Shown: one piece after another, positions 1 through 4,285 of the stretch
Layout of the letters: each line of letters begins with the position of its first letter
How positions within the stretch are numbered: the first letter of the stretch is position 1
NCBI GenBank assembly: GCA_002361875.1
Contig: DERX01000095.1
Span: forward strand, 11,492-17,096
Direction: 5' to 3'
Origin: Ruminococcaceae bacterium UBA3329
GTDB lineage: Bacteria; Bacillota; Clostridia; Oscillospirales; Acutalibacteraceae
Length of the DNA: 5,605 bases
The notes under the pieces: generated by a model
Seen by the model: the letters and a program-made list of their open reading frames with translations, nothing else
Databases searched by the model: none
Told to the model about the DNA's origin: nothing
Made by a program: the position numbers and the translations under genes

Positions 1-380
1 CCCCCCGCCATACCCTTTGCACCGTCTGTAAGCACCAATTCCGCACCGTAGGCTTTCATAATCTGACGGCGCTCAACGGACATAGTTTCAGGCATAACAA
101 TAATTATGCGGTAACCTCTTGCGGCGGCAACCAACGACAGACCAATTCCTGTATTACCCGATGTCGGCTCAATAATTACCGAGCTTTTTTTGAGCTTGCC
201 GCTTTTTTCTGCATCGTCAATCATAGCCTTTGCAACTCTGTCTTTAGCAGAGCCTGCGGGGTTAAAATACTCAAGCTTTGCGAGAATTTTTGCATTCAAA
301 TTGAGCTTTTTTTCAATGTGAGTAAGCTCCAAAAGGGGAGTTTTTCCGATAAGTTCATCGGCAGATGTGTAGATTTTCAT
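1..380 (-). CDS. cysK: Cysteine synthase A (O-acetylserine sulfhydrylase), N-terminal part, cut by window edge
   Basis: PLP-dependent beta-elimination enzyme that makes L-cysteine from O-acetylserine and sulfide in the cytoplasm. The first 126 codons are visible and remain open to the window edge; family members are about 300-310 residues, so roughly 40% is seen. The N-terminus reads MKIYTSADELIGKTPLLEL, matching the family's conserved IGNTPL-type start. The PLP lysine is K46 in NPAGSAKDR, and the substrate-binding loop PTSGNTG is at residues 72-78, followed by the conserved G-I-G-L-S helix and the MPETMSVERR segment (96-105). The ATG at 378-380 is preceded by GGAGGT (391-396) at 10 nt spacing. 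The gene has its own promoter at 431-459 and is separated from the upstream GOGAT operon by a hairpin, so co-orientation does not imply co-transcription. Cystathionine beta-synthase is less likely, because the start and motifs are CysK-like and no haem domain precedes them. Confidence 0.95.
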   Translation of the reverse strand, partial: MKIYTSADELIGKTPLLELTHIEKKLNLNAKILAKLEYFNPAGSAKDRVAKAMIDDAEKSGKLKKSSVIIEPTSGNTGIGLSLVAAARGYRIIIVMPETMSVERRQIMKAYGAELVLTDGAKGMAG

Positions 381-390
381 AATGTTAAGT

Positions 391-396
391 ACCTCC
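391..396 (-). promoter_or_regulatory. Ribosome binding site of cysK
   Basis: GGAGGT on the minus strand, 10 nt before the ATG at 378-380. It fixes the cysK start, since no other in-frame start with a comparable site lies upstream. Confidence 0.85.
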
Positions 397-430
397 GATT
401 ATTCCGACTGTTTTACTCGGGATTAAAAAC

Positions 431-459
431 AGTATATCACCCTCAGTTTTTGCTGTCAA
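431..459 (-). promoter_or_regulatory. Sigma-A promoter of cysK
   Basis: Minus-strand TTGACA (-35, 454-459), a 17-nt spacer, then TATACT (-10, 431-436) preceded by TG at the extended -10 position (438-439). The predicted transcript start is near 424, giving a leader of about 44 nt. There is no room for a T-box or other large riboswitch, so any sulfur control would act at the DNA level or elsewhere. The 12 bases TTGACAGCAAAA are identical to those at the GOGAT promoter. Confidence 0.85.
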
Positions 460-476
460 TATTGTTTATAAAACTT

Positions 477-504
477 TAACCCTGAAAATTCACTTTCAGG
501 GTTA
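477..504 (-). terminator. Terminator-like hairpin after the GOGAT operon
   Basis: An 11-bp perfect stem (477-487 with 494-504) and 6-nt loop begins 18 nt past the stop of the GXGXG gene. On the minus strand it is followed by AAGTTTTAT, a modest U-tract, so termination may be incomplete. Its position between the last operon gene and the cysK -35 box fits an operon terminator. Confidence 0.7.
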
Positions 505-522
505 TTTGTTACAAAGTAAAAT

Positions 523-1242
523 TTAGTTTTGAACATACATCTGTTTATACGGATTTTTACTGTCGGGGAAAATAACGGTAAATTTTTCGGACATAATTTT
601 CTCTTGTTCAAAACCGAATAGGCGGCAGAATTCATTTATATACGGCTTTATTTCCATAATATCTTCATTCGTTGCAGCTCTTACAGAAACCTGTTTGGGC
701 AGGGTAATACCGTTTACGTCACCCCTAAGAAAAACCTTTCCGCCGTGCATACCTGTACAGGGAAAATTGCCTACAGTCGGCGTTTGCCCTTTGTTCATAC
801 CAAGAATAATTATCAGTCCACCTGCCTGATATTCGCCTAAAAAGCTTCCTGTTCTTCCGCCGATAACCATTACAGGTTTTTTCTCTTTATATTCCTTCAT
901 GTGAATACCTGCACGGTAGCCCGCATTGTTTTTTACATAAATTTTGCCGCCGCGCATTGCGTAGCCTACGGCGTCACCGACACTGCCGTGAATGACAATT
1001 TTACCGTTGTTCATAGTGTCGCCGACTGCGTCTTGAGCGTTGCCGTTAACAGTGATTTCAGCGCCGTTGAGATATGCGCCCATAGCGTTACCGGGAATAC
1101 CGCTTATTTCAATGTGTTTATCGGACATTCCTGCGCCGATAAAACGCTGTCCCAAACATTCTGAAATATTACAGTCGCCGTCTGCTTCTCTTATTTTTTG
1201 ATTGAGTGCGGAGTAATCAAGTTCTTTAGCGTTAATAAGCAT
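523..1242 (-). CDS. Glutamate synthase domain 3 protein (GXGXG beta-helix subunit)
   Basis: Stand-alone version of the C-terminal GXGXG domain of the GOGAT large subunit, a right-handed beta-helix that packs against the FMN domain and is structural rather than catalytic; FwdC/FmdC of formylmethanofuran dehydrogenase has the same fold. The repeats are visible about every 19 residues as G-x2-G-x3-G followed by an N/G turn and a hydrophobic strand: GIPGNAMGAYLNG, NAQDAVGDTMNNG, SVGDAVGYAMRGG and NAGYRAG. A second half has GGRTGSFLGEYQAGG and PCTGMHGG. I choose the ATG at 1240-1242 (239 residues, MLINAKEL) because CAGGAGGT lies 8 nt upstream. The longer frame starting at 1263 would place that ribosome site inside the gene. 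It is third in the operon, 30 nt after the FMN-domain gene, and likely translated at matching levels to form one complex. Confidence 0.9.
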   Translation of the reverse strand: MLINAKELDYSALNQKIREADGDCNISECLGQRFIGAGMSDKHIEISGIPGNAMGAYLNGAEITVNGNAQDAVGDTMNNGKIVIHGSVGDAVGYAMRGGKIYVKNNAGYRAGIHMKEYKEKKPVMVIGGRTGSFLGEYQAGGLIIILGMNKGQTPTVGNFPCTGMHGGKVFLRGDVNGITLPKQVSVRAATNEDIMEIKPYINEFCRLFGFEQEKIMSEKFTVIFPDSKNPYKQMYVQN

Positions 1243-1250
1243 TAAACGAC

Positions 1251-1258
1251 ACCTCCTG
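1251..1258 (-). promoter_or_regulatory. Ribosome binding site deciding the GXGXG gene start
   Basis: Minus-strand CAGGAGGT, 8 nt before the ATG at 1240-1242. It lies inside the longer reading frame starting at 1263, so it argues for the shorter, 239-residue protein. Confidence 0.85.
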
Positions 1259-1272
1259 TGCAAATACTCTTT

Positions 1273-2778
1273 TCATTCTCCTGCGTGTGAGATACCGAGA
1301 ATCTCAAGCTCCTTTTCCGTAAGATTTATTCCTCGCAGCATAAGTCGGTTACCGCGAAGCGCTTCAATTGAGTTAATACCCATTCCGCCCATAAGCTCCA
1401 TTATCTCGTGCCGCCAAGCGGTAAGCAGATTAACAAGCCGTTCACTGCCGATGTCGGGATTAAGTCTTTTAACAAGCTCGGGTCTTTGAGTTGCAATACC
1501 CCAATTGCATTTGCCCGTTTGACAGGTACGGCACAGGTGACAGCCCAATGCTATGAGCGCCGATGTCGCAATGTAACACGCATCCGCACCGAGAGCAATT
1601 GCTTTTACAATGTCCGAGGCAGAGCGGATACTGCCACCTGCAATTAAGGATACATTGTTTCTTATTCCCTCGTCACGAAGTCTTTGGTCAACTGCTGCCA
1701 ATGCAAGTTCAATTGGTATTCCAACACTGTCACGGATTCTTGTGGGTGCGGCGCCCGTTCCTCCTCTGAAACCGTCAATGGCAATAATATCAGCACCGCT
1801 GCGTGCAATACCGCTGGCTATTGCTGCAATATTGTGTACTGCTGCAACTTTTACGATTATTGGCTTTTTGTAATTTGTGGCTTCCTTTAACGAAAAAACA
1901 AGCTGTCTTAAGTCTTCTATTGAATAAATATCGTGATGCGGAGCAGGGGATATTGCATCCGAGCCTTCGGGTATCATTCTTGTTCTTGAAACATCTCCTA
2001 CTATTTTAGTTCCCGGAAGATGACCACCGATGCCGGGCTTTGCGCCCTGACCCATTTTAATTTCGATTGCCGCACCTGTGCTTAAATACTCCTCGTGCAC
2101 GCCGAATCTACCAGACGCTATCTGCACAACGGTATTTTCGCCGTAACAGTAAAAATCTTCATGCAGACCGCCTTCGCCTGTGTTGTAGTAGATGCCAAGC
2201 TCCTTTGCGGCTCTGGCGAGGCTCTCGTGTGCATTGTAGCTTATAGAGCCGTAGCTCATTGCAGAGAACATTACAGGCATTGAAAGCTCAAGTTGAGGAG
2301 CAAGCTCAGTTTTTAACGATCCGTCTGCTTTTCTCTCGATTGTTGACGGCTTTTTACCGAGAAAAACCCGTGTTTCCATCGGCTCACGAAGTGGGTCAAT
2401 AGGGGGATTGGTAACTTGAGAGGCATTTATTAAAATTTTATCCCAATAAACAGGCAACGGTTTCGGGTTGCCCATTGAGCTTAACAGTACGCCGCCGCTT
2501 TCTGCTTGCTTATATATTTCTTTAATTGTATCCGCCTGCCAGTTTGCGTTCTCACGGAATGTGCAATCATTTTTTATAATTTTAAGGGCACGGGTGGGGC
2601 AAAGTGCAACGCATCTTTGGCAGTCAACACATTTTGCATCGTCTGCCGTCATACAGCCGAGTTCGGGGTCAAATAAATGCACCCCGTTTGCACACTGTTT
2701 TTCGCAAACACGGCATCCTATGCACCGTGCTGTGTTTCTGACGACTTCAAATTCAGGATATATGTATGAAATTCCCAT
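1273..2778 (-). CDS. gltB: Archaeal-type glutamate synthase, ferredoxin plus FMN synthase domain (GOGAT domain 2)
   Basis: Catalytic core that reductively transfers ammonia to 2-oxoglutarate to make glutamate. It has 501 residues. The N-terminus carries a two-cluster 4Fe-4S ferredoxin domain, with cysteines 19/22/25/29 and 50/53/56/60. The FMN-binding TIM barrel follows: MSYGSIS (174-180), NTGEGG (199-204), KMGQGAKPGIGGHLPG (241-256), SPAPHHDIYS (277-286), IDGFRGGTGAAP (334-345) and GGSIRS (381-386). The 3Fe-4S motif C-x5-C-x4-C is intact as C413, C419 and C424 just before NWGIATQ, equivalent to the cluster in bacterial GltB. The start overlaps the preceding stop as TGATG, with AAGGAGGG (2788-2795) 9 nt upstream, so translation is probably coupled. 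The built-in ferredoxin domain and lack of a nearby gltD suggest electrons may come from ferredoxin or an unlinked reductase; this is inference. Confidence 0.96.
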   Translation of the reverse strand: MGISYIYPEFEVVRNTARCIGCRVCEKQCANGVHLFDPELGCMTADDAKCVDCQRCVALCPTRALKIIKNDCTFRENANWQADTIKEIYKQAESGGVLLSSMGNPKPLPVYWDKILINASQVTNPPIDPLREPMETRVFLGKKPSTIERKADGSLKTELAPQLELSMPVMFSAMSYGSISYNAHESLARAAKELGIYYNTGEGGLHEDFYCYGENTVVQIASGRFGVHEEYLSTGAAIEIKMGQGAKPGIGGHLPGTKIVGDVSRTRMIPEGSDAISPAPHHDIYSIEDLRQLVFSLKEATNYKKPIIVKVAAVHNIAAIASGIARSGADIIAIDGFRGGTGAAPTRIRDSVGIPIELALAAVDQRLRDEGIRNNVSLIAGGSIRSASDIVKAIALGADACYIATSALIALGCHLCRTCQTGKCNWGIATQRPELVKRLNPDIGSERLVNLLTAWRHEIMELMGGMGINSIEALRGNRLMLRGINLTEKELEILGISHAGE

Positions 2779-3881
2779 CAGAATTTGCCCTCCTTAACTT
2801 TAACGATTATCGGTTCTCCGCCTGCGGGTGAGTACACCTGCGAAACATTCGGCGCAATAGCTCTTATTGCCGCCTCTTCGCTTGCAATATACACCATATT
2901 GTCTTTCTCGGCGCAGACCATAGACCGAAGTTTTAAGCGGTCGTTAAGAGCCATAAGACCGCCCTCAAATCCAAGTATTATCGAAAACGGACCTGTTATC
3001 AAAAGACTCGGATACACAGTTCGTAAAAATTCATATACTTTCTTTTCTTTTTCAGGCTTTTTGTCTATTGTTGACCAAAACGGCGCAGCTATTACCGATG
3101 CAGTTTCTTCTAAAGTTAAACCTTGTTTTCTCAAAAGATAATCAGCAATATAGGTTATTACCTCCGTATCAGTCTGAAGAGTACATTTGTAGCCGAACAT
3201 CTCAATATATCGGCGGTTTGCGTCGTATGATGAAATCTCACCGTTATGTACTATTGAATAATCCAAAAGGGCAAATGGATGTGCGCCGCCCCACCAGCCG
3301 GGTGTATTAGTAGGGTATCTACCGTGAGCTGTCCACATATAACCGGCGTATTCGTCAAGGCGGTAAAACCTACCGACATCCTCCGGAAAACCGACAGCCT
3401 TGAACACCCCCATATTTTTCCCGCTGGAGAAAACATAAGCTCCGCCGATTTGAGTGTTTATTCTCATAACGGTTCTTGCAATATATTCCTTTTCATCAAT
3501 TTGAAGTCTTGCAAGTACAGAACTTAAGGGTGCTACAAAATACCGCCAAATAAGCGGAACATTTGTGATTTCGGGAATTTTTTTAATCGGTATATTTTCA
3601 GCTTTTACAATTTCAAAGCCGTCCTTAAGAAAATTTTCGCACTGGATACGGTCAGAATTGTCATTATAGAAAATATGAAATGCATAAAACTCTTTGTAGT
3701 CGGGGTATATTCCGTATGCGGCAAATCCACCGCCCAATCCGTTGGAACGGTCATGCATGGGAATCATACTTTTAATTATTCCTTCGCCGCAAAATCTATT
3801 TCCGTCTTTAGAAATAACTGCAGATATTGCACAGCCCGAAGGAATTCTGACTTCACCCTCTAAAGGAGGTCTTTTATACAT
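2778..3881 (-). CDS. Glutamate synthase domain 1 protein (class II glutamine amidotransferase)
   Basis: Stand-alone glutaminase domain of GOGAT, an Ntn-type amidotransferase that would release ammonia from glutamine for the FMN subunit. With the start at 3879-3881 it has 367 residues. The presumed nucleophile is C17 in IPSGCAISAVIS, so about 16 residues would need removal to expose it. The next region, DRSNGLGGGFAAYG, takes the place of the usual R-G-x-D-S-A-G loop. Also present are AHGRYPTNTPGW (185-196), AHPF, HNGEISSY (212-219), TDTEV (237-241) with the expected acidic residues, and GGLMALNDRLKLRSMV...IASEE (307-336), matching the end of the GltB amidotransferase domain. GAAAGG lies 9 nt before this ATG. 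The longer frame from 3923 would read through the leader terminator and is rejected. It is first in the operon and overlaps the FMN gene by one base. Confidence 0.93.
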   Translation of the reverse strand: MYKRPPLEGEVRIPSGCAISAVISKDGNRFCGEGIIKSMIPMHDRSNGLGGGFAAYGIYPDYKEFYAFHIFYNDNSDRIQCENFLKDGFEIVKAENIPIKKIPEITNVPLIWRYFVAPLSSVLARLQIDEKEYIARTVMRINTQIGGAYVFSSGKNMGVFKAVGFPEDVGRFYRLDEYAGYMWTAHGRYPTNTPGWWGGAHPFALLDYSIVHNGEISSYDANRRYIEMFGYKCTLQTDTEVITYIADYLLRKQGLTLEETASVIAAPFWSTIDKKPEKEKKVYEFLRTVYPSLLITGPFSIILGFEGGLMALNDRLKLRSMVCAEKDNMVYIASEEAAIRAIAPNVSQVYSPAGGEPIIVKVKEGKF

Positions 3882-3890
3882 ATAATTCAT

Positions 3891-3896
3891 CCTTTC
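3891..3896 (-). promoter_or_regulatory. Ribosome binding site deciding the amidotransferase start
   Basis: Minus-strand GAAAGG, 9 nt before the ATG at 3879-3881. The in-frame ATG at 3888-3890 directly abuts it and the one at 3921-3923 lies upstream of it, so neither can use this site. Only the 367-residue start has proper spacing. Confidence 0.75.
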
Positions 3897-3901
3897 AAGG
3901 G

Positions 3902-3955
3902 AAAATAAAAAAATGACGCCCATTCAAACGGGAGTTAACCGTTTGAATGAACGCC
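3902..3955 (-). terminator. Intrinsic terminator (attenuator) in the GOGAT operon leader
   Basis: On the minus strand, an 11-bp perfect stem (3921-3931 with 3939-3949, 7-nt loop) extends through G-U and G-C pairs to about 17 bp (3915-3955). It is followed by A, then T7, A, T4 (3913-3902), a textbook intrinsic terminator. The G-U pairs and U-tract exist only in the minus-strand RNA, so it acts on GOGAT transcription. It sits about 12 nt after the predicted transcript start and just before the ribosome binding site, so the operon can be expressed only if the hairpin is bypassed. Confidence 0.88.
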
Positions 3956-3960
3956 TTTGC
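3951..3960 (-). repeat. GCAANGGCGT leader motif, GOGAT copy
   Basis: Minus-strand GCAAAGGCGT, starting about 8 nt from the predicted transcript start and forming the 5' base of the leader terminator. The same decamer, with one variable base, occurs twice in the divergent glnN leader (4115 and 4203), each time at the base of a terminator hairpin. Confidence 0.65.
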
Positions 3961-3973
3961 TCATTACATTTCG

Positions 3974-4002
3974 ATTATAGCACAAGGAAATTTTGCTGTC
4001 AA
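3974..4002 (-). promoter_or_regulatory. Consensus sigma-A promoter of the GOGAT operon
   Basis: Minus-strand TTGACA (3997-4002), exactly 17 nt, then TATAAT (3974-3979), with TG at the extended -10 position (3981-3982). Every recognised element is perfect. The predicted transcript start is near 3967, giving a leader of about 86 nt. So strong a promoter followed at once by a terminator suggests that control is exerted mainly after initiation. Confidence 0.93.
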
Positions 4003-4056
4003 GAGTGTCGGCTATGATTAAAAAGTTCAAAAAATATACTCTGATTAAGGTGAAAT

Positions 4057-4066
4057 TTGTGCACAA
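4057..4066. promoter_or_regulatory. Palindrome upstream of the glnN promoter, possible operator
   Basis: TTGTGCACAA is a perfect 10-bp palindrome ending 7 nt before the glnN -35 box, placed for an activator or repressor. It does not fit the GlnR pattern TGTNA-N7-TNACA. The remaining bases between the divergent promoters (4003-4056) are AT-rich, and I see no other clear site there. Confidence 0.3.
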
Positions 4067-4073
4067 TTGCATC

Positions 4074-4102
4074 TTGAAAAACGATAAAACCGAGAGTATA
4101 AT
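4074..4102 (+). promoter_or_regulatory. Sigma-A promoter of glnN
   Basis: TTGAAA (4074-4079), a 17-nt spacer, then perfect TATAAT (4097-4102). The predicted transcript start is near 4109, which gives a long leader of about 177 nt containing two terminator-like hairpins. It is back-to-back with the GOGAT promoter, their -35 boxes about 71 bp apart. Confidence 0.88.
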
Positions 4103-4114
4103 TCAAAGCATAAG

Positions 4115-4124
4115 GCAAGGGCGT
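4115..4124 (+). repeat. GCAANGGCGT leader motif, glnN copy 1
   Basis: GCAAGGGCGT lies about 7 nt from the predicted transcript start and runs into the 5' arm of terminator hairpin 1. This matches the layout of the GOGAT leader. In copy 2 the wider 13-mer around it recurs with 12 of 13 bases identical. Confidence 0.7.
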
Positions 4125-4160
4125 CTTGATTGGTTTAATCAAGACGCTTTTATCTTTTAT
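4121..4160 (+). terminator. Intrinsic terminator 1 in the glnN leader
   Basis: An 11-bp perfect stem (4121-4131 with 4137-4147) and 5-nt loop GGTTT, followed by TTTTATCTTTTAT. On the minus strand the stem is followed by CCCTTGCC, with no U-tract, so it works rightward. It begins about 12 nt after the predicted transcript start. Unless relieved it would leave only a transcript of about 45-50 nt. Confidence 0.85.
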
Positions 4161-4199
4161 GTGCCGCTTGAGCGGTAAATTAAATTATGAATTATTAAA

Positions 4200-4263
4200 C
4201 GGGCAACGGCGTCTGAGCTTCCCTGATATATAAGTCAGGAGCAGACGAGTTGCCCGCTTTTTT
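4200..4263 (+). terminator. Intrinsic terminator 2 in the glnN leader
   Basis: A long interrupted hairpin: CGGGCAAC (4200-4207) pairs with GTTGCCCG (4249-4256), CGTCTG (4210-4215) with CAGACG (4242-4247), and CCTGA (4222-4226) with TCAGG (4235-4239), around an 8-nt loop. T6 follows at 4258-4263. It ends about 10 nt before the glnN ribosome binding site, with no gene between it and terminator 1, so it is an attenuator and not the end of another gene. Confidence 0.85.
4203..4212 (+). repeat. GCAANGGCGT leader motif, glnN copy 2
   Basis: GCAACGGCGT within the 5' arm of terminator hairpin 2. Here the motif is fully paired in the predicted hairpin, with GCAAC pairing to GTTGC and CGT within CGTCTG pairing to CAGACG. 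No convincing promoter lies just upstream, so unlike the other copies it is internal to the transcript. Confidence 0.7.
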
Positions 4264-4285
4264 AATTCAAAAAGGAGATTTTATT

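Larger units (their letters stand above)
4109..4285 (+). promoter_or_regulatory. glnN leader RNA with tandem attenuators
   Basis: Inferred untranslated leader between the promoter and the glnN start. In order it holds GCAAGGGCGT (4115), terminator hairpin 1 (4121-4147), a small hairpin (CCGC-TTGA-GCGG, 4164-4175, extendable to 4162-4177), an AT-rich linker, GCAACGGCGT (4203), terminator hairpin 2 (4200-4256) with a T6 tract, and the ribosome binding site AAAGGAG (4271-4277), 8 nt before the ATG. GGCAAGGGCGTCT (4114-4126) and GGCAACGGCGTCT (4202-4214) differ at one base, so the arms of the two terminators could swap partners. It may be a riboswitch or a protein-controlled antitermination leader; I match no named family. 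Confidence 0.6.

Noticed and set aside
395..420. Small alternative pairings (CCGA with UCGG) in the cysK leader touching the ribosome site
   Set aside because: Only 4 bp with long loops, too weak to claim a regulatory structure.
1243..1263. Longer GXGXG start giving 246 residues
   Set aside because: The ribosome site CAGGAGGT at 1251-1258 would be inside the gene, and it is spaced correctly for the ATG at 1240-1242.
3862..3870. AAAGGAGGT on the plus strand resembling a ribosome site
   Set aside because: It is the complement of the Arg-Pro-Pro-Leu codons near the start of the amidotransferase gene, and no plus-strand gene follows it.
3882..3923. Longer amidotransferase start giving 381 residues
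   Set aside because: The extra 14 codons lie in the U-tract and stem of the leader terminator, have no ribosome site, and encode a sequence unlike the family. GAAAGG at 3891-3896 fits only the ATG at 3879-3881.
3993..4178. 61-residue plus-strand reading frame in the divergent region
   Set aside because: It begins with TTG, has no ribosome site, and runs through the glnN promoter and terminator 1. It is lysine-rich because the DNA is A-rich.
4168..4197. Second promoter between the two glnN leader terminators
   Set aside because: TTGAGC at 4168-4173 has no acceptable -10 at 16-18 nt; the bases there (ATTATT or TTATTA) match the consensus poorly.
4109..4263. ANTAR-type tandem hairpins (hexaloop with A at position 1 and G at position 4)
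   Set aside because: ANTAR control of nitrogen genes is a reasonable idea, but none of the loops (GGTTT, TTGA or CTTGAG, TATATAAG, and TTAACTC in the GOGAT leader) shows the A1/G4 hexaloop.
4109..4285. glnA-type glutamine riboswitch or T-box in the glnN leader
   Set aside because: I cannot find the glutamine aptamer's conserved segments as I recall them, and there is no T-box sequence or specifier stem. A covariance-model search would settle it.
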